A stretch of DNA of 6,523 nucleotides from Lachnospiraceae bacterium (GCA_009774655.1 VSOD01000245.1:1-6523), one strand, 5' to 3'; shown: positions 1-5,661, counted from the stretch's first letter. Notes: generated by a model not told the origin, from the sequence alone. Numbers and translations: made by a program.

Positions 1-52
1 GCTTAAGAGAAAATTCCGGGGGATGTAGACAAGGATCTGGCAGCTCTTCTAC

Positions 53-1594
53 GTGTGGATGCGGGAAAAAGCCTTTTCGCTGGATTATGAGACGATGGAG
101 AGGCCGGAGATCTCCGAGAAGATTCTTTTCTCGGAGCGCAGATCGAATATGCATGGCGGACTGGGGATGCTGTTGTATTATTACTGCGATATTCTGCGGG
201 CGTTTCTGCACATCCTGCTGTCGGCGGCCATGGTGCTTTATGTGTGTATGGCCCGGCCGTCACAGGAAGCGGGTTTTTGGGGAACGCTGGCAAGACCTCT
301 GCCTTCGATGATATTGTTTGGCGGGGCGCTTGCGGGGATGGCCGTCGGCTCGTGGAAGGTGTACAGCCGGTTCGGCGCCAGGATTCAGGAGATATTTGAA
401 TCTCATACCGGTGTGGAGAATAAGATCTCTTATCTGCAGATGCAGGTGCTGGGGGATGCTAAAGTGGGCAAGATCATCCGTCTGTACGGCATGCAGGAGA
501 TGATCTTCAAAAATGCGATGGAAAATCTGAAAAGCTCGGTCGCCTTTTTCGGGAAGATGTGCGACGTGGAGCGGGGACAGGAGAATGCCAACAATGTGGT
601 GAGCAGTCTTTTTGCGGCAGGTTCTTATCTGCTGGTGGCGTTAAAAGCGGTGACCGGTGCGGTGACAGTGGGCGCCTTTACACAGTATGCGGGGGCCATG
701 AACCAGTTTGGCAGCGGGTGTTTCAAGATCATCGCCTGTCATGGCGGACTGCAGGAGATCTGCACCTATATGGGGCCGTTTCTGGAATTTCTGGATACGG
801 AAAATCTGCACGCGAAGGGTTCGATCCCGGTGGAGAAGCGGACGGACGGGGAATATGAGCTGGCGTTTGAGCATGTGGACTTCCAGTATCCCGGATGTCA
901 GGAACTGGTATTGAAAGATGTGAACTGCCGCCTGCGGATCAAGGGCAAACTGGCGGTGGTGGGTAAAAACGGCGCGGGCAAGACGACTTTTATCAACCTG
1001 TTATGCCGTCTCTATGAGCCTACGGCCGGGCGCATTACGCTGAACGGCGTGGACATCCGCAAGTATGACGAAGAAGAATATCGCAGCCTGTTCGGCGTGG
1101 TATTCCAGGATTTCAAGCTGTTTGCCTTTCCGGTCTGGCAGAATGTCACGGCGGGCGGCACGCGGGAGGATGACAGGATCCGGGAGGCGCTGCGGCAGGC
1201 GGATGCAGCGGAATTTGTGGAAAAACTGCCTCAGGGGCTTGACACCTATCTGTATCAGGAGCTGGAAAAAGGGGTGACGGTCAGCGGCGGGGAGGCCCAG
1301 AAGCTGGCACTGGCGCGGGCGCTCTACAAAGATGCGCCGGTGGTGATCCTCGATGAGCCCACGGCGGCGCTGGACCCGAAAGCGGAAGCGGAGGTCTATG
1401 AGCGTTTTCACAAGATGGTGGAGGGCAGGACCAGCATCTATATCTCCCACCGGATGAGCAGCTGCCGCTTCTGCGACGAGATTATCGTCTTTGACAAAGG
1501 GCAGATCGTGGAGCGGGGCAGCCATGAGACACTCTATGCCGCCGGCGGCAGCTATGCCCGGATGTGGGATGCGCAGGCCCGGTATTATGCGTAA
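53..1594 (+). CDS. ABC exporter, membrane domain plus ATPase, N-terminally truncated by an in-frame stop
   Basis: The protein is the C-terminal 513 residues of a type I ABC exporter half-transporter, an inner-membrane pump whose substrate cannot be told from sequence. Hydrophobic segments lie near residues 43-67, 82-101 and 183-202, with a long cytoplasmic helical stretch between (about 105-170). The ATPase has Walker A GKNGAGKT (304-311), Q-loop Gln352, signature VSGGE (410-414), Walker B VVILDEPT with catalytic Glu435, D-loop AALD and switch His466. Full half-transporters are usually near 580-610 residues, so about 70-100 N-terminal residues and at least one membrane helix are missing. An in-frame TAG sits at 26-28, and the codons between it and the GTG at 53 (TRIWQLFY) still look like transporter sequence. 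Neither the GTG at 53 nor the ATG at 59 has a Shine-Dalgarno. I infer a nonsense-interrupted gene or a gene split in two ORFs. The ATPase half is intact. Family is certain, functional state is not. Confidence 0.8.
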   Translation: MWMREKAFSLDYETMERPEISEKILFSERRSNMHGGLGMLLYYYCDILRAFLHILLSAAMVLYVCMARPSQEAGFWGTLARPLPSMILFGGALAGMAVGSWKVYSRFGARIQEIFESHTGVENKISYLQMQVLGDAKVGKIIRLYGMQEMIFKNAMENLKSSVAFFGKMCDVERGQENANNVVSSLFAAGSYLLVALKAVTGAVTVGAFTQYAGAMNQFGSGCFKIIACHGGLQEICTYMGPFLEFLDTENLHAKGSIPVEKRTDGEYELAFEHVDFQYPGCQELVLKDVNCRLRIKGKLAVVGKNGAGKTTFINLLCRLYEPTAGRITLNGVDIRKYDEEEYRSLFGVVFQDFKLFAFPVWQNVTAGGTREDDRIREALRQADAAEFVEKLPQGLDTYLYQELEKGVTVSGGEAQKLALARALYKDAPVVILDEPTAALDPKAEAEVYERFHKMVEGRTSIYISHRMSSCRFCDEIIVFDKGQIVERGSHETLYAAGGSYARMWDAQARYYA

Positions 1595-1597
1595 AAA

Positions 1598-1640
1598 TCG
1601 GTTACAGTTTGCGGCCGGTTAGGCCGTGAACTGTAACCGG
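1598..1640. repeat. Long perfect hairpin lacking a U-tract
   Basis: The outer arms CGGTTACAGTT (1599-1609) and AACTGTAACCG (1629-1639) are exact reverse complements. They continue inward through two G-U pairs into CGGCC/GGCCG, leaving a five-base loop GGTTA (1617-1621), so about 18 pairs form without a bulge. It begins three bases after the ABC stop codon. No T-run follows, so it is not a normal intrinsic terminator; the true terminator is 25 bases further on. It could stabilise the 3' end of the mRNA or be a copy of a dispersed palindromic (REP-like) repeat. The 9-mer CGGTTACAG recurs at 1888-1896. Confidence 0.75.
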
Positions 1641-1662
1641 ATGCAGGATCAAAATCAAAATC

Positions 1663-1697
1663 AAGCGGGAAAAGCGTTGCGCATTCCCGCTTTTTTT
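1663..1697 (+). terminator. Rho-independent terminator of the ABC gene
   Basis: The arms AAGCGGGAA (1663-1671) and TTCCCGCTT (1684-1692) pair perfectly, with an inner GCG/CGC pair in the loop, and the stem runs into seven T residues (1691-1697). It ends transcription coming from the ABC transporter and isolates recA from it. Confidence 0.9.
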
Positions 1698-1786
1698 GAT
1701 AAACTGTATCCATCTGAAGAAATGGATCTCTCTTATGCACGTCAGGCATTTCGCCGTGATTTCCATTATTTCAAATTTTTTTAGGG

Positions 1787-1829
1787 AAGGAGGGTTGAAG
1801 TGTCATTTATGGGACTTATAAAGTGGTAA
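1787..1829 (+). other. Strong Shine-Dalgarno with a 9-codon ORF (possible leader peptide)
   Basis: A full AAGGAGG at 1787-1793 lies six bases before a GTG at 1800, which opens a 9-codon frame (VSFMGLIKW) ending in TAA at 1827-1829. The site is as good as that of the real genes here, but no known leader peptide is recognised. The peptide has no run of one amino acid, so a classical attenuation peptide is unlikely. It may be a translated leader upstream of the two inverted repeats, a relic of a lost gene start, or chance. Confidence 0.25.
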
Positions 1830-1843
1830 ACTGCTATCATATG

Positions 1844-1909
1844 AGGCAGGCGGAGAGAATCTTAAGGAGACTGCCTGCGAAACCCGGCGGTTACAGGATT
1901 CGGGTTTCG
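1844..1909. repeat. Two adjacent inverted repeats upstream of the recA promoter
   Basis: The first hairpin can form with AGGCAG (1844-1849) against CTGCCT (1871-1876), or alternatively GCAGGC (1846-1851) against GCCTGC (1873-1878). The second is a perfect 9-bp stem, CGAAACCCG (1878-1886) against CGGGTTTCG (1901-1909), with a 14-base loop that contains CGGTTACAG, identical to the left arm of the hairpin at 1599. Neither is followed by a T-run, so they are not terminators. They could be a structured RNA, a protein binding region or a remnant of a palindromic repeat. No known riboswitch class is recognised. Confidence 0.55.
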
Positions 1910-1928
1910 TCACAAAACAAAAATTATA

Positions 1929-1957
1929 TTGACAAAATCGAACATTTGTTTTAATCT
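1929..1957 (+). promoter_or_regulatory. recA promoter (sigma-A type)
   Basis: The -35 element is a perfect TTGACA (1929-1934) and the -10 is TAATCT (1952-1957, four of six) with a 17-base spacer. Transcription would start near 1963-1966, giving a leader of about 42 bases. A LexA box fills the spacer and a second one lies just after the start point, which fits damage-inducible control. Confidence 0.8.
1939..1952. promoter_or_regulatory. LexA (DinR) SOS box 1
   Basis: CGAACATTTGTTTT matches the left half of the Gram-positive SOS consensus CGAAC-N4-GTTCG exactly; the right half GTTTT differs at two positions. It lies between the -35 and -10 of the recA promoter, so bound LexA would block RNA polymerase. 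Confidence 0.7.
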
Positions 1958-1971
1958 ACATATAAGATGTA

Positions 1972-1985
1972 AGAACAAATGTTCT
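1972..1985. promoter_or_regulatory. LexA (DinR) SOS box 2
   Basis: AGAACAAATGTTCT has the full GAAC-N4-GTTC core with complementary flanks. It starts 33 bases after box 1, about three helical turns, and lies between the start point and the recA ribosome binding site. Its symmetry suggests it is the stronger site. Cooperative binding with box 1 is inferred. Confidence 0.78.
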
Positions 1986-2006
1986 AAAGGAAAAGGAGAA
2001 CAGAAC

Positions 2007-3086
2007 ATGGAAAGAGATGACAAATTAAAAGCATTGGACGCGGCTTTGGTGCAGATAGAGAAGCAGTTCGGTAAGGGCGCCGTAATGAAGCTGGGTGATC
2101 CTTCGGTACAGATGAATGTGGAGACGATTCCCACGGGTTCCCTGAGTCTGGATCTGGCATTGGGCCTTGGTGGGATCCCGCGGGGCAGGATCGTGGAGAT
2201 CTACGGCCCGGAATCCAGCGGTAAGACGACGGTTACCTTACATATGGTCGCGGAAGTACAGAAGCGGGGCGGCATCGCGGGATTTATTGATGCGGAACAT
2301 GCCCTGGATCCGGTCTATGCGAAGAATATCGGGGTGGATATCGACAACCTTTACATATCCCAGCCGGATTGCGGTGAGCAGGCGCTGGAGATCACGGAGA
2401 CCATGGTGCGTTCCGGCGCGGTGGATATCATCATAGTGGACTCTGTGGCAGCGCTTGTGCCGAAGGCGGAGATTGACGGTGACATGGGAGACAGCCATGT
2501 GGGCCTGCAGGCGCGTCTGATGTCGCAGGCGCTGAGGAAGCTGACGGCGGTCATCAGCAAATCCAACTGTACGGTGATCTTTATCAACCAGCTGCGTGAG
2601 AAGGTGGGGGTGATGTTCGGCAACCCGGAGACGACCACCGGCGGACGCGCTCTGAAGTTCTATTCTTCCGTTCGTTTGGATGTCAGAAGGATCGAGTCCC
2701 TGAAGCAGGGCGGAGAAGTGATCGGTAACAGAACGAGGGTGAAGGTCGTTAAGAATAAGATCGCGCCGCCGTTTAAGGAGGCGGAATTTGATATCATGTT
2801 CGGCGAGGGTATTTCCATGGTGGGAGACATCCTGGATCTGGCGGCGGAGAATAATATCGTCAATAAGAGCGGTGCCTGGTATGCTTATAACGGCAATAAG
2901 ATCGGGCAGGGCAGAGAGAATGCGAAGCAGTATCTGCGCGATAACCCGGAAGTGTGTACGGAGATCGAGCACAGGGTAAGAGAGCTGTTCAATCTGGAGA
3001 CGGGAAATGCAGAAGGGACAGAGGCACAGTCTGCATCGGCGGAAGATAAGAAGGCAGAGAAGGAGAAGACGAAGGCAGCCAAATGA
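2007..3086 (+). CDS. recA: Recombinase RecA
   Basis: RecA forms ATP-dependent filaments on single-stranded DNA, drives homologous strand exchange and stimulates LexA self-cleavage in the SOS response. The 359-residue product has the normal family length and no intein. Walker A GPESSGKT is at 67-74, catalytic Glu97 is in the FIDAEHALD segment, and Walker B IIIVD is at 141-145. DNA-binding loop L1 lies in the EIDGDMGDSHVGLQ segment (155-168) and L2 around residues 195-213. The C-terminus (about 330-359) is the usual charged, disordered tail. The ATG at 2007 is chosen because AAGGAG (1993-1998) lies eight bases upstream. An in-frame TTG at 1929 would extend the frame by 26 codons but coincides with the -35 element, so it is rejected. 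Transcription is from the SOS promoter just upstream, and recX follows after 83 bases. Identification is certain. Confidence 0.99.
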   Translation: MERDDKLKALDAALVQIEKQFGKGAVMKLGDPSVQMNVETIPTGSLSLDLALGLGGIPRGRIVEIYGPESSGKTTVTLHMVAEVQKRGGIAGFIDAEHALDPVYAKNIGVDIDNLYISQPDCGEQALEITETMVRSGAVDIIIVDSVAALVPKAEIDGDMGDSHVGLQARLMSQALRKLTAVISKSNCTVIFINQLREKVGVMFGNPETTTGGRALKFYSSVRLDVRRIESLKQGGEVIGNRTRVKVVKNKIAPPFKEAEFDIMFGEGISMVGDILDLAAENNIVNKSGAWYAYNGNKIGQGRENAKQYLRDNPEVCTEIEHRVRELFNLETGNAEGTEAQSASAEDKKAEKEKTKAAK

Positions 3087-3113
3087 CCGGACTGAACGGG
3101 TAAGGGCTTATGA

Positions 3114-3147
3114 CATGCGGTATGCTGCCGGGACAGTGTGCCGCATG
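3114..3147 (+). other. Hairpin in the recA-recX gap
   Basis: CATGCGG (3114-3120) and CCGCATG (3141-3147) pair perfectly, and the stem continues inward as TATGCTG against CAGTGTG through G-U pairs, making 14 consecutive pairs around a six-base loop (3128-3133). No T-run follows, so full termination is not expected. It sits 22 bases before recX and could cause partial attenuation, an RNase cut site, or protection of the recA mRNA end. In E. coli recX is expressed by read-through of a hairpin terminator after recA; a similar role here is inference. Confidence 0.65.
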
Positions 3148-3169
3148 AACAGGATATGGAGAATGAATC

Positions 3170-3775
3170 GTGGTCATAACACAGATAGCCGGGGCGTCGG
3201 GAGCACGCTGCCGGATTTATATAGACGGACAGTTCGCCTTTGTACTGTACAAGGGCGAGCTGCGCAAATTTCATCTGCAGGAAGGACAGGAGCTGCCGCC
3301 TGACAGTTACCGGGAGATCACGGAGGAACTGCTTCCCAGAAGAGCGAAGCTGCGCTGTATGAACCTGCTGCAGTCAAAAGATTATACCAGAAAGCAGTTA
3401 GAGGACAAGCTGGCACAGGGAGAGTATCCGCAGGAGTGTATCGACGGGGCCATAGCCTATGTGGAGTCATACGGCTATCTTGATGATCTGCGCTATGCGA
3501 GGGATTACATAGAATATCATATAGACAGCAGGAGCCGGAACCGGATCGAGCAGGATCTGCTGCGGAAAGGGATAGACAGCACCCTGATCGCTGAGGCTTT
3601 TGCTGAACTGGAGGGGCTTGGCGTAGAGCAGGATGAGGCGGCCATGGTCCGGGAACTGCTGATGAAGAAAAAGTACTGCGCCGAAACGGCCACCAGACAG
3701 GAACAGCAGAGGATGTACGGATTCCTCTATCGCCGGGGATTTCATGCGGACGTGATCGCACGGGCAATTTTTTAG
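3170..3775 (+). CDS. recX: Regulatory protein RecX
   Basis: RecX binds RecA filaments and modulates, usually lowers, RecA activity. The 201-residue product falls between the short E. coli protein (166 residues) and the longer Bacillus one (264). It shows the RecX helical repeats: RAKLRCMNLLQSKDYTRKQL (58-77) with YVESYGYLDDLRYARDYI (97-114), then SRNRIEQDLLRKGIDSTLI (122-140), and a third repeat to the end (about 160-201). Residues 1-50 are a beta-rich N-terminal extension (ARCRIYIDGQFAFVLYKGEL) seen in many Firmicute RecX proteins. The start is GTG at 3170, eight bases after GGAG (3158-3161). A stop (TGA at 3164-3166) lies just upstream in frame, so no longer start is possible. It has no promoter of its own that I can see and is presumably co-transcribed with recA, with the hairpin at 3114-3147 between them. 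Position after recA supports the call. Confidence 0.95.
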   Translation: MVITQIAGASGARCRIYIDGQFAFVLYKGELRKFHLQEGQELPPDSYREITEELLPRRAKLRCMNLLQSKDYTRKQLEDKLAQGEYPQECIDGAIAYVESYGYLDDLRYARDYIEYHIDSRSRNRIEQDLLRKGIDSTLIAEAFAELEGLGVEQDEAAMVRELLMKKKYCAETATRQEQQRMYGFLYRRGFHADVIARAIF

Positions 3776-3785
3776 AACGGTTGTA

Positions 3786-3822
3786 TTATAGTAAACGAAA
3801 TTTCCAATGTCGTTAACTATAA
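3786..3822. repeat. AT-rich inverted repeat upstream of the rny promoter
   Basis: TTATAGTAAACG (3786-3797) and CGTTAACTATAA (3811-3822) are reverse complements at 11 of 12 positions, with a 13-base spacer. The repeat lies 10 bases after the recX stop and eight bases before the rny -35 element. No T-run follows, so it is a poor terminator. It could be an operator for a dimeric regulator or an RNA structure at the 3' end of the recA-recX message. Confidence 0.5.
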
Positions 3823-3830
3823 AAGACTGC

Positions 3831-3859
3831 TTGACATAACATCAAATACAGTATAGAAT
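3831..3859 (+). promoter_or_regulatory. rny promoter (sigma-A type)
   Basis: A perfect -35 TTGACA (3831-3836) is followed after 17 bases by TAGAAT (3854-3859, five of six). Transcription would begin near 3865-3867, giving a leader of about 110 bases with a hairpin. A weaker alternative, GAGACA (3919-3924) with TACAAT (3942-3947) and a 17-base spacer, lies closer to the gene. Confidence 0.78.
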
Positions 3860-3880
3860 TTAAGTGTTGTAATTTTGCTC

Positions 3881-3933
3881 ATTATAGAATGTTGATACCA
3901 TCCGATTTTTGTGCAGATGAGACATTCTACAAT
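3881..3933 (+). other. Hairpin in the rny 5' leader
   Basis: ATTATAGAATGT (3881-3892) and ACATTCTACAAT (3922-3933) pair at 11 of 12 positions, enclosing a 29-base loop. It lies in the predicted leader of the RNase Y mRNA. The left arm repeats TATAGAAT, also found over the -10 element at 3852-3859. Autoregulation through leader cleavage is possible by analogy with E. coli rne but is inference. Confidence 0.5.
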
Positions 3934-3958
3934 AGATTATGTACAATGAAAACTAAAT

Positions 3959-3972
3959 AAGGAGGTGCTCCT
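3959..3972 (+). promoter_or_regulatory. rny ribosome binding site inside a small hairpin
   Basis: AAGGAGGT (3959-3966) is nearly fully complementary to the 16S rRNA tail and lies nine bases before the rny ATG. AGGAG (3960-3964) pairs perfectly with CTCCT (3968-3972) across a three-base loop, so the site can fold on itself. The 5-bp stem is short, so any effect on translation would be modest. Confidence 0.6.
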
Positions 3973-3975
3973 GTA

Positions 3976-5523
3976 ATGTGGGATGTTGTGATAGCAGTTC
4001 TCATCACGCTGGTGATCGCTGTTCCCGTATCCGCTCTGGCAGCCATTAATTATCGCAAGAAGGTTGTGGAAGCCAAGATCGGCAACGCGGACGAGAAAGC
4101 CAGGGAGATCATCGATGAAGCTCTCAAGACGGCTGAGACGAAGAAGCGCGAATCCCTGCTCGAGGTCAAGGAAGAGTCCATTCGTACCAAGAATGAACTG
4201 GACAAGGAGATCAAGGAACGTCGGGCGGAAGCGCAGAGATATGAGCGTCGTGTACAGCAGAAGGAAGAGAACATCGACAAGAAGGCCGATGCGATTGAGA
4301 AGAAGGAAGCGAGTCTGACACACAGAGAAGAGACTCTGGCCAAACAGCGTGAAGAAATCTCCAAGCTGAACGAACAAAGATTACAGGAACTGGAACGAAT
4401 CTCTGGATTAACCTCCGAACAGGCAAAAGATTATTTGTTGAAAATTGTTGAAGATGAAGTGAAGCACGAAACTGCTGTCATGATCAAGGAGATGGAGAGC
4501 AGGGCGAAGGAAGAGGCAGATAAGAAAGCGAAGGAGTACGTTGTCACGGCTATTCAGAAGTGTGCGGCCGACCACGTATCCGAGACGACGATCTCTGTTG
4601 TACAGCTTCCGAACGATGAGATGAAGGGCAGGATCATCGGTAGAGAGGGACGTAATATCAGAACTCTCGAGACCATGACAGGCGTGGACCTGATCATTGA
4701 CGATACGCCGGAAGCAGTTATCTTATCCGGTTTTGATCCGATCCGCAGGGAAGTGGCGAGAATTGCGCTTGAGAAATTGATCGTGGACGGACGTATCCAT
4801 CCGGCCAGGATCGAGGAGATGGTTGAGAAGGCGCAGAGAGAAGTGGAAGTAATGATCAAAGAGGAAGGTGAGGCGGCGACGCTGGAAGTCGGCGTGCACG
4901 GCATTCATCCTGAACTTGTGAGATTACTCGGTAAGATGAAATTCAGGACCAGTTATGGTCAGAACGCGTTGAAGCATTCAATCGAAGTGGCACAGCTGTC
5001 CGGTCTGCTGGCGGCAGAGATGGGACTGGATGTGAGGATGGCCAAACGTGCGGGTCTTCTGCATGACATCGGTAAGGCTGTGGATCACGAGATGGAAGGT
5101 TCCCATATCCAGCTGGGTGTGGAACTGTGTCGGAAGTATAAGGAATCTCCGACGGTGATCAACGCGGTAGAATCACATCACGGTGATGTGGAGGCACAGA
5201 CTTTGATTGCGTGTCTTGTACAGGCTGCCGATACCATTTCCGCGGCAAGACCGGGTGCGAGAAGAGAGACATTAGAAACATATACAACAAGACTAAAACA
5301 ATTAGAAGACATTACAAACAATTTCAAAGGTGTTGATAAATCTTTTGCTATTCAGGCAGGTAGAGAGATTCGTGTTATGGTAGTTCCAGAACAGATTAAC
5401 GATTCTGATATGGTATTACTCGCCAGGGATATTTCCAAGCAGATAGAATCTGAATTAGAGTATCCCGGACAGATCAAGATCAATGTGATCCGCGAGAGCC
5501 GTGTCATTGACTATGCTAAATAG
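3976..5523 (+). CDS. rny: Ribonuclease Y
   Basis: RNase Y is the membrane-anchored endoribonuclease that starts mRNA decay in many Firmicutes and takes part in degradosome-like contacts and RNA processing. The 515-residue length fits the family. Domains in order: one N-terminal membrane helix (about 3-24), a long charged coiled coil (about 28-190), a KH RNA-binding domain with the GRIIGREGRN loop (218-227), and an HD hydrolase domain with metal-binding His334 (ALKHS), His363-Asp364 (LLHDIGKA), a HH pair at 401-402 and Asp418. A C-terminal domain (about 430-515) completes it. The ATG at 3976 follows AAGGAGGT by nine bases and begins directly with the membrane anchor. It has its own promoter (3831-3859) and terminator (5528-5561), so it is likely a single-gene unit downstream of recA-recX. 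Codons 430-460 are unusually AT-rich (15 of 60 G+C in 5281-5340, against 33 of 60 in 5041-5100). Identification is certain. Confidence 0.98.
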   Translation: MWDVVIAVLITLVIAVPVSALAAINYRKKVVEAKIGNADEKAREIIDEALKTAETKKRESLLEVKEESIRTKNELDKEIKERRAEAQRYERRVQQKEENIDKKADAIEKKEASLTHREETLAKQREEISKLNEQRLQELERISGLTSEQAKDYLLKIVEDEVKHETAVMIKEMESRAKEEADKKAKEYVVTAIQKCAADHVSETTISVVQLPNDEMKGRIIGREGRNIRTLETMTGVDLIIDDTPEAVILSGFDPIRREVARIALEKLIVDGRIHPARIEEMVEKAQREVEVMIKEEGEAATLEVGVHGIHPELVRLLGKMKFRTSYGQNALKHSIEVAQLSGLLAAEMGLDVRMAKRAGLLHDIGKAVDHEMEGSHIQLGVELCRKYKESPTVINAVESHHGDVEAQTLIACLVQAADTISAARPGARRETLETYTTRLKQLEDITNNFKGVDKSFAIQAGREIRVMVVPEQINDSDMVLLARDISKQIESELEYPGQIKINVIRESRVIDYAK

Positions 5524-5527
5524 TGAT

Positions 5528-5561
5528 AAAAACCCTGTAGAGAAATCTACAGGGTTTTTTT
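5528..5561 (+). terminator. Rho-independent terminator of rny
   Basis: CCCTGTAGA (5533-5541) and TCTACAGGG (5546-5554) form a perfect 9-bp stem closed by a GAAA loop. Five A residues upstream pair with the T-run (5555-5561), so the structure could also act on the opposite strand. It starts four bases after the rny stop codon. Confidence 0.96.
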
Positions 5562-5575
5562 GCGCCTGCAGGCGC
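5562..5575. repeat. 14-bp perfect GC-rich palindrome
   Basis: GCGCCTGCAGGCGC is its own reverse complement and directly abuts the T-run of the rny terminator. It may be chance, a protein binding site, or a modification/restriction target. The surrounding sequence is AT-rich, which makes it stand out. Confidence 0.5.
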
Positions 5576-5661
5576 CAGCTGTGTGATTTGCAGGTAGTGC
5601 TTCTGTACACTATGAACAGAAAAAGAAAGGATTCGCAGAAAAAATTGTCTCATCTACATAC

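Larger units (their letters stand above)
1595..2006. other. Intergenic region between the ABC gene and recA
   Basis: This 412-base stretch has no convincing protein gene. From left to right it holds a long hairpin (1598-1640), a Rho-independent terminator (1663-1697), a small inverted repeat ATCCAT/ATGGAT (1708-1727), a strong Shine-Dalgarno with a 9-codon ORF (1787-1829), two adjacent inverted repeats (1844-1909), and the recA promoter with two LexA boxes (1929-1985). A weak promoter candidate, TTGAAG (1795-1800) and TATAAA (1817-1822) with a 16-base spacer, could drive a short leader or small RNA across 1830-1910, but this is speculative. A 37-codon ORF (1841-1954) covers the inverted repeats and ends in the recA promoter. 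It has no ribosome binding site and I do not call it a gene. Confidence 0.6.

Noticed and set aside
1001..1525. Antisense ORF opposite the ABC ATPase domain (174 codons)
   Set aside because: Mirror frame of conserved ATPase motifs in GC-rich DNA; it shows no domain of its own.
1801..1828. TGGGA/TGGTA repeats resembling MraZ boxes
   Set aside because: The spacing (starts 14 bases apart) does not match the regular 10-base period of MraZ operators, and no mraZ or cell-division genes are here.
1844..1909. Riboswitch (c-di-GMP, THF, T-box) before recA
   Set aside because: None of the conserved cores of these classes is present, and the second stem is not followed by a U-tract.
1841..1954. 37-codon ORF upstream of recA
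   Set aside because: It has no Shine-Dalgarno, ends inside the recA promoter, and its body is explained by two inverted repeats. No recognisable family.
1929..2006. Longer recA starting at TTG 1929 (26 extra codons)
   Set aside because: The TTG is the first three bases of the -35 element, and both LexA boxes lie within the extension. The ATG at 2007 has a good ribosome binding site and matches the RecA family N-terminus.
2238..2972. Long antisense ORF opposite recA (244 codons)
   Set aside because: It lies entirely inside recA on the other strand, where codon bias of the real gene creates a stop-free frame. No ribosome binding site or domain is visible.
3937..4377. Antisense ORF with hydrophobic residues opposite the rny start (146 codons)
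   Set aside because: The apparent hydrophobicity is the complement of Lys/Glu-rich coiled-coil codons (Phe/Leu in reverse), a known artefact.
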